34,551 bases of DNA. Source: DYFC01 sp041658585. Lineage in GTDB: Bacteria; Nitrospirota; Thermodesulfovibrionia; Thermodesulfovibrionales; SM23-35. Within the stretch, counting starts at the first letter, position 1. Each line of letters opens with the position of its first letter. Below the pieces are notes generated by a model. The model was given only the letters and a program-made list of their open reading frames with translations, ran no database searches and was not told the origin of the DNA. Shown in pieces: positions 6,123-13,997 of this stretch. The stretch lies in NCBI GenBank assembly GCA_041658585.1, contig JBAZZX010000033.1, positions 1 to 34,551 on the forward strand, written 5' to 3'. Both the position numbers and the translations under genes were made by a program.

Positions 6123-8109
6123 GTTTAAGCTCGTCACCGGTTTTACTCCCAAAGGCGATCAGCCGAATGCAATCAGAGAGCTATCAAAGGGCCTTGGGAG
6201 AGGGTTGCAGCACCAGGTGCTTCTGGGGGTCACCGGTTCCGGAAAGACCTTTACTATCGCCAATGTAATTGAACATATAAACAGGCCCGCACTTGTAATC
6301 GCACACAACAAGACCCTTGCAGCGCAGCTTTACGGTGAATTCAAAGAGTTGTTTCCGGAGAATGCCGTGGAGTTTTTTGTAAGCTATTATGACTACTATC
6401 AGCCTGAAGCATATATTCCGACAACCGATACGTATATCGATAAAGACGCTTTAATCAACGACGACATCGACCGCCTGAGGCATTCCGCTACCATGGCAGT
6501 CCTTGAACGAAGAGACACCATTATCGTCGCGTCGGTATCTTGCATTTACGGGATCGGCTCTCCCCGGGATTATATGGATATGCATCTTGTAGTGGAAGAA
6601 GGAATGCATATCGAACGGGACAAGCTTTTGGAAAGGCTTGTTGAAATGCAGTATACACGGTCTGATATTGAATTCAAAAGAGGGTTTTTTCGTGTGAGAG
6701 GCGATATCGTCGAAGTCTATCCCTCTTTTGCTGTTGACAAGGTCATCCGTATCGAGTTCTTTGGAGACGATATCGATGCCCTGCATGAATTCGACCCTCT
6801 CATCGGACAACGCATCAGACGACTCGGGAAGGTATCGATCTTCCCGAACAGCCACTGGATTACACCGCGTGAGAGGATCGAGCCCGCTTTCAAGGATATA
6901 GAAAAAGAGATGCACGAGAGGGTTGAATATTTCCTGAGAGAAGGCAAACTGCCGGAAGCGCAACGTATCGAACAGAGGACAAGGTTCGACATGGAAATGC
7001 TCGGTGAATTCGGCTATTGCCACGGAATTGAAAATTATTCGCGCCATCTGAGCGGGAGGGCGCCGGGCGAGCCTTCCTATACATTGATCGATTATTTCCC
7101 GGAGGATTTTCTGATCGTTATAGATGAGTCCCATGCAACCGTACCTCAGATAGGCGGCATGTATGAGGGCGACCGGTCAAGAAAGCGGAACCTTATTGAT
7201 TACGGGTTCAGACTGCCTTCGGCCCTCGACAACAGGCCGCTGAAATTCGCCGAATTTGAGAGCAGGGTACATCAGGCAATCTATGTGTCTGCAACACCCG
7301 GCCCTTATGAAATCGGCAAATCCAAAGGCCATGTGGTCGAACAGATCATCAGGCCTACGGGGCTTATTGACCCGAAATTGAGCATTCGTCCCATCTCCGG
7401 ACAGGTCGACGACCTCCTCGGAGAGATAAGGAAACGCTCCGCAAAAGGCGAGCGGGTCCTCGTCACTACACTGACAAAAAAGATGGCCGAAGACCTGACA
7501 GACCATTACCTAAGCCTCGATGTAAAGGCGAGGTATCTCCATTCCGGCATAGATACCATCGAAAGGATCACGATACTGCGGGATTTAAGACTGGGGGCCT
7601 TTGACGTCCTGATAGGCGTAAACCTGCTTAGAGAAGGGCTCGACCTGCCTGAAGTCTCATTAGTGGCTATCCTCGATGCGGACAAGGAAGGTTTTCTCCG
7701 CTCGGAGCGTTCACTAATCCAGACCTCGGGCCGCGCTGCAAGAAATATCAACGGAGAGGTGATACTGTACGCCGATACGGAAACCGGCTCTATGCAAAGG
7801 GCGATCAGGGAAATGGAGCGGAGAAGAAAGATCCAGTCGGAATACAATGAAAAAATGGGCATAACCCCTGAAACCATTAAATCCAATATAAAGGACGTAC
7901 TCGGTTCGATCTATGAGTCGGATTACTGGACCGTGCCGGTCGCTGCAGAGGAAATAGCGGGATACGGATATGATGAAGAGACCCTGAAGAGACTCGAAAC
8001 CGAAATGAAAGAGGCCGCAAAAAAACTGGAATTTGAAGAGGCCGCAAGGATAAGGGACAAGATAAGAGAGATTAAAGACAAAATCTTGACGGCAGGGATA
8101 AAGGTATAA
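6115..8109 (+). CDS. uvrB: Excinuclease ABC subunit B
   Basis: UvrB is the damage-verifying ATPase of nucleotide excision repair, loaded by UvrA and then binding UvrC. The 664 residues fit the family. Walker A GVTGSGKT lies at 38-45, the beta-hairpin YYDYYQPEAYIP follows, DESHATVPQ is motif II, and TSGRAARN is motif VI. The C-terminal UVR coiled-coil MKEAAKKLEFEEAARIRDKI binds UvrC. I chose MDKFKLVTGF as the start since family members begin there; upstream ATGs at 6079 and 6097 are in frame but add no conserved sequence. It overlaps the glycosylase gene. Confidence 0.97.
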   Translation: MDKFKLVTGFTPKGDQPNAIRELSKGLGRGLQHQVLLGVTGSGKTFTIANVIEHINRPALVIAHNKTLAAQLYGEFKELFPENAVEFFVSYYDYYQPEAYIPTTDTYIDKDALINDDIDRLRHSATMAVLERRDTIIVASVSCIYGIGSPRDYMDMHLVVEEGMHIERDKLLERLVEMQYTRSDIEFKRGFFRVRGDIVEVYPSFAVDKVIRIEFFGDDIDALHEFDPLIGQRIRRLGKVSIFPNSHWITPRERIEPAFKDIEKEMHERVEYFLREGKLPEAQRIEQRTRFDMEMLGEFGYCHGIENYSRHLSGRAPGEPSYTLIDYFPEDFLIVIDESHATVPQIGGMYEGDRSRKRNLIDYGFRLPSALDNRPLKFAEFESRVHQAIYVSATPGPYEIGKSKGHVVEQIIRPTGLIDPKLSIRPISGQVDDLLGEIRKRSAKGERVLVTTLTKKMAEDLTDHYLSLDVKARYLHSGIDTIERITILRDLRLGAFDVLIGVNLLREGLDLPEVSLVAILDADKEGFLRSERSLIQTSGRAARNINGEVILYADTETGSMQRAIREMERRRKIQSEYNEKMGITPETIKSNIKDVLGSIYESDYWTVPVAAEEIAGYGYDEETLKRLETEMKEAAKKLEFEEAARIRDKIREIKDKILTAGIKV

Positions 8110-8187
8110 ATGAAAGTACTTCTTGTAAACCCCAACAGATACAAGTCTCCACTGACAATTTCGGTCAGCCCCATCATTGTTGTATAG
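8110..8187 (+). pseudogene. Remnant of a B12-binding radical SAM protein N-terminus
   Basis: The 25-codon frame begins at the base after the uvrB stop with MKVLLVNPNRYKSP, the usual first strand of cobalamin-binding-domain radical SAM proteins. It then drifts to a stop. The rest of the gene is missing, so it is a deletion scar. It could also be a short peptide, but the homology to a domain start argues for a remnant. Confidence 0.5.
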
Positions 8188-8201
8188 AGTAAAAAACGGG
8201 G

Positions 8202-8579
8202 CTAAGTAAATTTCAGTCCGGCCCGATACGTTGTGTCATCAATTCTATCAGACCATTTCACTATAGCCGTTGTTGCTAAAGGAATATGTACTTTTCTATT
8301 ATTTTTGAAGGTCAATACATGTCCTGCTTCGAGTGGGTGGTTTATCAGGATGCCGATGCCTTTTTTGCTGAGGTCAATAGCAACGGCTACCTCATTAATT
8401 TTTCTTAAACTTTTAAAGTTCTCGACCGTTACGGAATATTCTAATGATTCGACAAAAGGGTTCCTTTCATGACTACGTAGATCTTTTATAAACATATAGC
8501 CTTTATTAAAACCTCCTTCTAAAAGATTATAGCATAAAAAGCCCCTGAGAGAAAATTCAGACTTGTCCACCTCCTTCAT
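8202..8579 (-). CDS. PilZ-domain protein
   Basis: This 125-residue cytoplasmic protein carries the PilZ pattern VAIDLSKKGIGILINHPLEAG (D-x-S-x-x-G), then TTAIVKWSD and the closing YRAGLKF. PilZ domains bind cyclic-di-GMP and act as effectors of motility or envelope functions. The upstream RxxxR arm is only approximate (RSHERNPF), so ligand binding is uncertain. The ATG at 8577-8579 overlaps the end of the small gene at 8557-8727, and both are read from the minus strand. Confidence 0.8.
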   Translation of the reverse strand: MKEVDKSEFSLRGFLCYNLLEGGFNKGYMFIKDLRSHERNPFVESLEYSVTVENFKSLRKINEVAVAIDLSKKGIGILINHPLEAGHVLTFKNNRKVHIPLATTAIVKWSDRIDDTTYRAGLKFT

Positions 8580-8727
8580 TAGAGCTTCCAGGATTCATGA
8601 TTTGCCAAAGCTCATCAAAGGATGAAAAAGTCCTCTTCTTTTGGATTTCAACAACTTCAACGGTTCCGGCAACAATAGAAGGATTACTGTTTTTGCGGCG
8701 GTAAATTCTGATAATATAATTTTTCAG
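8557..8727 (-). CDS. Small conserved-looking protein overlapping the PilZ gene, no ATG start
   Basis: A minus-strand frame open from 8757 to the stop at 8557-8559 encodes LKNYIIRIYRRKNSNPS, VAGTVEVVEIQKKRTFSSF and DELWQIMNPGSS. The composition and the RIYRR and F.s..ELW features look like a real protein of about 55 residues. There is no ATG, GTG or TTG in the right place; a CTG at 8725-8727 follows AAAGG with good spacing. Either CTG is used or the 5' end is lost. Its last 23 bases overlap the PilZ start. The function is unknown. Confidence 0.5.
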   Translation of the reverse strand: MKNYIIRIYRRKNSNPSIVAGTVEVVEIQKKRTFSSFDELWQIMNPGSSNEGGGQV

Positions 8728-8759
8728 AAGGACCTTTCTGTTCGGTAAAAAAAGCTGCT

Positions 8760-9086
8760 AATTAAATGTTTATTATCGACCCCGTTTTATTAATCTTACG
8801 CTAAATTGCTTATTTTCAGCTAATCCAATATTTATAAACTTTCACGTTTCTTAGGATAATAAATTACTTTACTTAATGTCAAGCTAAAATTTAGCTTATG
8901 CTTTATTTTACTCCATCTTTGAGCGCCGCCCATCTCCTCAGCTTTTCATTGTATGCAGCATGCACCCATTTAGTGATGAGTGGGGTCCTCCCCTACCCTC
9001 ATTTATTAAGGAGAGGATTATTTCAGCGCATCACTGAAGAGTTACTGCAACATTTCAGTTTGTTATGGTAAAATTTAATTCACCAT
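8760..9086. other. Intergenic stretch between the small ORF and hemG, with decayed fragments
   Basis: No gene is supported. On the minus strand at about 8909-8983 a short frame reads ITKWVHAAYNEKLRRWAALK and stops, looking like the tail of a lost protein. At 8985-9021 there is a partial copy of a CCTCCCCT...AGGAGAGGA palindrome. The rest is A/T-rich and includes the upstream region of hemG. Confidence 0.4.
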
Positions 9087-10445
9087 ATGAAAGTAATTAT
9101 AATTGGCGGCGGAATTTCCGGTCTTTCCCTGGCGTATTTTCTCTTGGAGAAAAAGCCCTCTTTAGATATCAGCGTCATCGAATCCGAAAAAAAGGCAGGC
9201 GGCAAGATATGGACCGACAGGGTTGACGGTTATCTCTGCGAGGGCGGAGTAAACGGTTTTCTCGATAACAGACCCAAGACCCTCGAACTCGCATCAAAGC
9301 TTGCGCTTACCCCGTTACGGAGCAATGATAATTCAAGGAAAAGATATATATACTCTCGCGGCAAATTGAATCTCTTGCCCGACTCTCCTTCTGCATTCTT
9401 TGCATCAAATCTTCTGAGCCTTCCCGGTCGCTTGAGGATCATCGGGGAACTGTTCGTACCGAAATGGACCGGAGGCGATGAAACGCTTGCACATTTTGCA
9501 AGGCGGAGGCTTGGTAAAGAGGCATTTGAAAAGCTGATAGACCCGATGGCCTCCGGGATTTTTGCGGGAGACCCTGAAAAGATGAGTCTGAAAAGCTGCT
9601 TTCCCAAAGTATACAATCTTGAACAAACTTATGGCGGCCTCATCAGGGGTATGTTACAACTTCAGAAAGAAGCCAAAAAAAGCGGCAAAAAAGTCGGCGC
9701 CGGACCCGGCGGAACGCTTACTTCATTTTATGAAGGAATGGGGACCATGATTAATTCCCTCTCCGCTTTTCTTGGAGAGAGACTGAGGATCGGCGTAAGC
9801 GCTCAATCTATCGATAAAAAAGGCAAGACTTATATTGTCCATCTGTCGGACGGTTCAGCTCCCGAAGCCGATGCCGTAGTCTGCGCAGCGCCCGCTTTTG
9901 CAGCCGCTGAAATGGTTAAAAGCCTTGATAAAACCCTTTTATCAACCCTTAATGAAATCTACTATCCCTCGGTTTCCGTCATATGTCTCGGATACAAAAA
10001 AGAGCGGCTTGACCGTTCTCTGGACGGGTTCGGTTTTCTCATCCCTTTCAAAGAGGGCAGAAAGATATTAGGTACGCTGTGGGATTCAAGCGTATTCCCG
10101 AACAGGGCGCCTGAGGGATATGTCCTGTTGAGGACCATGCTCGGAGGCGCCAGAAGGTCCGAAATGGCGGAACTGGCTGAAGATAAACTTATAGCTCTGG
10201 TTATGGGTGAATTAAGAGATATTATGGAAATAAAGATAGAGCCTGATTTTGCCAAAGTCTATACCCACAAAAAGGGTATCCCCCAGTATTACCCGGGGCA
10301 TGAGAAGAAAATCAGGGATATAGACGAAATTATCAAAAAGTTTAAAGGGTTATACCTAACCGGAAACGCTTACCGGGGAATAGGGGTAAATGATTGCATA
10401 GAAAACTCGTCGAAACTTGCAGAAAATATTCTGCAAGAGATATAA
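9087..10445 (+). CDS. hemG: Protoporphyrinogen oxidase (HemY type)
   Basis: It oxidises protoporphyrinogen IX to protoporphyrin IX with FAD, the penultimate haem step. The 452 residues begin with the dinucleotide fold IIGGGISGLSLAY and the ESEKKAGGKIWT motif. LIDPMASGIFAGDPEKMSLKSCFP is characteristic of the family. The C-terminus LYLTGNAYRGIGVNDCIENS is the FAD-closing motif. No strong ribosome binding site is visible. A perfect hairpin terminator follows at once, so it is a single-gene unit. Symbol use varies (hemG or hemY). Confidence 0.93.
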   Translation: MKVIIIGGGISGLSLAYFLLEKKPSLDISVIESEKKAGGKIWTDRVDGYLCEGGVNGFLDNRPKTLELASKLALTPLRSNDNSRKRYIYSRGKLNLLPDSPSAFFASNLLSLPGRLRIIGELFVPKWTGGDETLAHFARRRLGKEAFEKLIDPMASGIFAGDPEKMSLKSCFPKVYNLEQTYGGLIRGMLQLQKEAKKSGKKVGAGPGGTLTSFYEGMGTMINSLSAFLGERLRIGVSAQSIDKKGKTYIVHLSDGSAPEADAVVCAAPAFAAAEMVKSLDKTLLSTLNEIYYPSVSVICLGYKKERLDRSLDGFGFLIPFKEGRKILGTLWDSSVFPNRAPEGYVLLRTMLGGARRSEMAELAEDKLIALVMGELRDIMEIKIEPDFAKVYTHKKGIPQYYPGHEKKIRDIDEIIKKFKGLYLTGNAYRGIGVNDCIENSSKLAENILQEI

Positions 10446-10446
10446 T

Positions 10447-10481
10447 TTTCAGTATATGCCGACATATACTGAAAGGTTTTT
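10447..10481 (+). terminator. Terminator of hemG
   Basis: A perfect 12-bp stem TTTCAGTATATG / CATATACTGAAA with a CCGA loop is followed by GGTTTTT. Confidence 0.85.
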
Positions 10482-10532
10482 AGCAATTAAATGATGTAAA
10501 AAATATAAATTTTCAAGCAAAAGGAGGGTATT

Positions 10533-10754
10533 TTGAAAGAACAGGAGATTGTTGACCAATTAAAAAAAGAGAACGAAGAATTCAAAAAACTCAGCGAAGA
10601 ACACAGAAATCTTGACGGACTCCTTGCAGAAATAGACAACAAACGCTATCTTACTCCGGAAGAAGAAGTGGAAAGAAAGAGAATCCAGAAGCTGAAACTC
10701 CTGAGAAAAGACCGTATGGCGGAACTTATAAGGGAATACAAGAAAGTCGTTTAG
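10533..10754 (+). CDS. DUF465/YdcH-like small coiled-coil protein
   Basis: This 73-residue, highly charged helical protein has ENEEFKKLSEEHRNLD and KRYLTPEEEVERKRIQKLKL, the DUF465 (YdcH) pattern. Those proteins have no established role. Translation starts at TTG (10533), because AAGGAGG lies eight bases upstream and no ATG is near. It is a monocistronic gene between two terminators. Confidence 0.85.
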   Translation: MKEQEIVDQLKKENEEFKKLSEEHRNLDGLLAEIDNKRYLTPEEEVERKRIQKLKLLRKDRMAELIREYKKVV

Positions 10755-10781
10755 CAAATCAATAACGAAATTTGACTTTTC

Positions 10782-10830
10782 AAATCCCCTCTGTACACCT
10801 TTATCAAAGCGGTTACAGGGGGGATTTTTA
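10782..10830 (+). terminator. Terminator of the DUF465-like gene
   Basis: The stem AAATCCCCTCTGTA paired with TTACAGGGGGGATTT is followed by a T run (ATTTTTATT). The loop is about 15 nt. Confidence 0.8.
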
Positions 10831-10849
10831 TTGCGCTTTGTGTTACTAT

Positions 10850-10878
10850 TTGACATGCATATTTTTCCAACATATAGG
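10850..10878 (+). promoter_or_regulatory. Probable ilvD promoter
   Basis: TTGACA (10850-10855), a 17-nt spacer and TATAGG (10873-10878) lie just before the ilvD start at 10890. The mRNA leader would be only a few bases long. Confidence 0.5.
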
Positions 10879-10889
10879 GGGCAACCAAC

Positions 10890-12542
10890 ATGAGAAGCAA
10901 CACCATTAAAGAAGGCATTGAACGCGCTCCTCACAGGGCGCTTCTGTATGCTACCGGCATCTGTAAAAGTGAAATGAAAAAACCGTTTATCGGCGTTGCG
11001 ACAAGCTTTACCGATATTATTCCGGGACATATCGGCATGAGGGATATCGAACGTTTTATTGAAAAGGGGATTCACGCCGGAGGCGGATATCCTTTTCTTT
11101 TCGGCATTCCCGGAATCTGCGACGGGATAGCCATGGGTCATATGGGCATGCATTATTCCCTGCCTTCAAGAGAACTTATCGCGGACATGGTCGAGTCCAT
11201 CACACAGGCCCATCAATTCGACGGTCTTGTTCTCCTTACAAACTGCGACAAGATTACTCCCGGCATGCTTATGGCTGCTGCAAGGCTGAATATCCCGGCA
11301 ATCGTTGTAACAGGCGGCCCTATGCTCTCCGGCCATTTACATGGGAAAAGACTGTCGCTCGTTAATGATACCTTTGAAGCCGTAGGGAAATATAAAAAAG
11401 GCCTGATAAAAAAGGATGAACTGGAAGCCCTTGAAATGTGCGCCTGTCCCGGCGCCGGTTCATGCCAGGGCATGTACACCGCTAATACCATGGCATGTAT
11501 TACTGAAGCCCTGGGCATGAGCCTCCCGGGATGCGCGACCTCCCTTGCCGTATCTGCCGATAAAAGAAGGATCGCCTTTGAAAGCGGCAAGCGTATCGTT
11601 GAATTGATAAAGAAGAATATCACCTCAAGAAAGATCCTCACACGAACAGCTTTTGAGAATGCGATTATGGCGGACCTTGCACTCGGAGGTTCAACTAACA
11701 CCGTGCTCCATATCCCCGCTATCGCTCATGATGCCGGGGTTGAACTGCCCCTCGAGACTTTTGATATCCTGAGCAAAAAAACGCCCCATCTTGCCGATAT
11801 GCTGCCGGGCGGAAGGTATTATCTTGAAGACCTCGACTGGGCAGGCGGCATCCCGGCTTTGATGAAAAGGCTGCGGAAAAATCTGCATAACAATATCACT
11901 GTCAGCGGTAGGAAGATCTATGAGATTGCCGATTCCGCAGAGGTTGTCGATGAAGACGTTATCAGACCGATGAATAAGCCTTATCACAAAGAAGGCGGCA
12001 TTGCAATCCTGAGAGGCAATCTTGCGCCGGACGGCGCTGTTGTAAAGCAGTCTGCCGTAACACCGAATATGATGCGGTTTGAGGGAACGGCGCGGGTCTT
12101 TGATTCCGAGGAAGCCGGCATGAAGGCTATCCTGGACGGAAAGATAAAAGCCGGAGACGTCGTTGTTATCAGATATGAAGGGCCAAAAGGCGGTCCCGGC
12201 ATGAGGGAAATGCTCTCACCCACGGCAGCCATTGCAGGCATGGGTCTGAGCGAATCGGTTGCATTGATAACCGACGGCAGGTTTTCCGGCGGAACAAGAG
12301 GGCCGTGCATTGGACATATTTCTCCCGAGGCGATGGAAGGCGGCGCTATTGCGATTTTAAAAAACGGGGATAAAATAAGGATAGATATTACGAATAGGAA
12401 AATTGACGTCCTCTTGTCGGATGCTGAAATCAAAGAGCGTCTCAACAAGTGGAAGCCGATACAGCCGAAGATAACAAAGGGATACCTTGCAAGATATGCA
12501 AGGATGGTCAGCTCCGCCGGCAGCGGCGCGGTCATGAAGTAA
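10890..12542 (+). CDS. ilvD: Dihydroxy-acid dehydratase
   Basis: It dehydrates 2,3-dihydroxy-isovalerate and -methylvalerate in valine and isoleucine synthesis. At 550 residues it is full length. Iron-sulfur ligands are visible in LTNCDKITPGML and CACPGAGSCQGMYTANTM. Later motifs are ALGGSTNTVLHIPAIAHDAG and DGRFSGGTRGPCIGHISPEA, the latter with the catalytic Ser region. It works with leuB and leuD in the branched-chain pathway but stands alone here behind its own promoter. Confidence 0.97.
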   Translation: MRSNTIKEGIERAPHRALLYATGICKSEMKKPFIGVATSFTDIIPGHIGMRDIERFIEKGIHAGGGYPFLFGIPGICDGIAMGHMGMHYSLPSRELIADMVESITQAHQFDGLVLLTNCDKITPGMLMAAARLNIPAIVVTGGPMLSGHLHGKRLSLVNDTFEAVGKYKKGLIKKDELEALEMCACPGAGSCQGMYTANTMACITEALGMSLPGCATSLAVSADKRRIAFESGKRIVELIKKNITSRKILTRTAFENAIMADLALGGSTNTVLHIPAIAHDAGVELPLETFDILSKKTPHLADMLPGGRYYLEDLDWAGGIPALMKRLRKNLHNNITVSGRKIYEIADSAEVVDEDVIRPMNKPYHKEGGIAILRGNLAPDGAVVKQSAVTPNMMRFEGTARVFDSEEAGMKAILDGKIKAGDVVVIRYEGPKGGPGMREMLSPTAAIAGMGLSESVALITDGRFSGGTRGPCIGHISPEAMEGGAIAILKNGDKIRIDITNRKIDVLLSDAEIKERLNKWKPIQPKITKGYLARYARMVSSAGSGAVMK

Positions 12543-12576
12543 AGGGTCTGCAGAAAAATACGGCGCTGTTCGCTTT

Positions 12577-12618
12577 GCAGCCCTCGGCAAAAGGCTGCCT
12601 GTTTCCGTTTTTTTTTGC
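12577..12618 (+). terminator. Possible ilvD terminator
   Basis: The stem GCAGCC/GGCTGC is followed after 11 bases by nine T. The T run is further from the stem than usual, so this is a moderate call. Confidence 0.45.
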
Positions 12619-12667
12619 GGCAATTTAACACGGCAATTCGGCATGTGCGGGTGAGAAGATAAATGTC

Positions 12668-13408
12668 TTACTGTTTACGTTTGTCTTTTATGTAAACGGC
12701 TTTAGATTGACCGGCGCCTACCGATCGCTCTTCTATTTCAAAAAGCCTCGTTGCTGCAACCAGTTCCCCGAGTTTCTTGTATCCATAGTTCCGCGGGTCA
12801 AAATCCGGGACTTGCTTGGCTATGTTGTTTCCTACGGGTGCGAGATGAGACCATCCGCTCTCGTCCGACGACGCGTCAACAGCGTTCCTTAAGAGATTCA
12901 CCAGCTTGGTGTCCTGCTTTAACTCGTTGGCAGATTTTCGTATGATGGACAGATTGTCATCTTCTTTGGAGACCAAAACCTCTGTATATATGAATTTGTC
13001 GCATGCGGAGACAAAAGGCCCGGGTGTTTTTTTCTCGCCGAATCCATAGACTACAAGACCCGCTTCCCTGATTCTCGATGCCAGCTTTGTAAAATCGCTG
13101 TCACTCGAAACAATGCAGAAGCCGTCGAATTTATCCGTATACAGCAAATCCATTGCATCAATAATCATTGCAGAATCCGTTGCATTCTTGCCCACTGTAT
13201 AGCGAAACTGCTGAATCGGCTGTATAGAATGGAGAAGCAAAAGGTCTTTCCAGCTCTTCAGTTGCGGTGCGGTCCAGTCCCCATATATCCTCTTTACGTT
13301 TGCTGTCCCGTATTTCGCGATCTCTGCAAGAAGTCCCTCGATTATTGAAGGTTGTGCATTGTCTGCATCAATCAGGACAGCCAATTTCTCCGTCGGCCCA
13401 TTAGTCAT
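12668..13408 (-). CDS. NYN-domain ribonuclease-like protein with C-terminal OST-HTH/LOTUS domain
   Basis: This 246-residue protein has an N-terminal PIN-like NYN domain (LabA/DUF88): LIDADNAQP (acidic residues 14 and 16), ATDSAMIIDAMDLLY and CIVSSDSDFTKLA, together forming the metal-binding acidic centre. The C-terminal third (SDESGWSHLAPVGNNIAKQ, YGYKKLGELV, LFEIEER) is an OST-HTH/LOTUS domain, which binds RNA, including G-rich RNA. The pair predicts an RNA-cleaving or RNA-sensing protein, but its targets are unknown. I start at MTNGPTEK since AAGGAG lies five bases upstream; the longer frame begins at a weak codon. It is a lone gene. Confidence 0.88.
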   Translation of the reverse strand: MTNGPTEKLAVLIDADNAQPSIIEGLLAEIAKYGTANVKRIYGDWTAPQLKSWKDLLLLHSIQPIQQFRYTVGKNATDSAMIIDAMDLLYTDKFDGFCIVSSDSDFTKLASRIREAGLVVYGFGEKKTPGPFVSACDKFIYTEVLVSKEDDNLSIIRKSANELKQDTKLVNLLRNAVDASSDESGWSHLAPVGNNIAKQVPDFDPRNYGYKKLGELVAATRLFEIEERSVGAGQSKAVYIKDKRKQ

Positions 13409-13661
13409 ACCATCTCCTTTATTCTCCTGCCTTTTTTTCGCGCCACTCAATATTCAACAAGAATCTTAGCGCATGGATGATCTGATGTCAAGAATAAGAA
13501 TTGCCCCGCCATAAATATGTGTAAAAAAATCAGCAATAGGGTGGCGGACTACTATACTTTTTTGAATGTTCCTGATACAACCCGAACCGTATCAACAGCG
13601 ATCACAAATACAATATCTGTCAAATATAGGAAAAAACCATTGTGACCGGCAAGCTATTAAT

Positions 13662-13949
13662 CTATTCTATGATCTTTGGAACGCGGTAAAATTTTTCGGT
13701 GTGTGACGGGGCGTTCATAAGGGCTTCTTCTCTCGGGAGGGATTCTCCGGGGATGTCCTCACGCATGACGTTGCTAAGGGTGAGGACGTGGGAAGTCGGT
13801 TCAACTTCCTTTGTGTCGAGTTCGTTCAGTTGTTCCATATAGCCGAGGATGCCGCTCAACTGTGAGCCGAACAGTTCCTTTTCTTCCTCGGTTAGGGAGA
13901 GTCTTGCAAGGACCGCGATATGTTCAATCTCTTCTTTTGATATCTTCAT
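13662..13949 (-). CDS. gatC: Asp/Glu-tRNA(Asn/Gln) amidotransferase subunit C
   Basis: GatC is the small belt subunit that stabilises GatA and GatB in converting Glu-tRNA(Gln) and Asp-tRNA(Asn) to the amide forms. The 95-residue length is standard. Motifs seen are IEHIAVLARLSLTEEE, QLSGILGYMEQLNELDT, VEPTSHVL and LREDIPGESL-like text ending in FYRVPKIIE. Subunits A and B are not in the window. It follows the helicase gene by 48 bp on the same strand and could share its transcript. Confidence 0.93.
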   Translation of the reverse strand: MKISKEEIEHIAVLARLSLTEEEKELFGSQLSGILGYMEQLNELDTKEVEPTSHVLTLSNVMREDIPGESLPREEALMNAPSHTEKFYRVPKIIE

Positions 13950-13997
13950 ATTGCAACTGATAAATGATCATTGCTAATTGATAATTTATTTTTAACT

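Noticed and set aside
6451..7134. 227-codon minus-strand ORF
   Set aside because: It is the shadow of uvrB.
10560..11153. 197-codon minus-strand ORF spanning two genes
   Set aside because: It runs across the DUF465-like gene, a terminator and the start of ilvD, all supported on the other strand.
13409..13661. Possible small gene or RNA between the NYN gene and gatC
   Set aside because: No open frame with a start signal, no strong hairpin and no promoter pair was visible.
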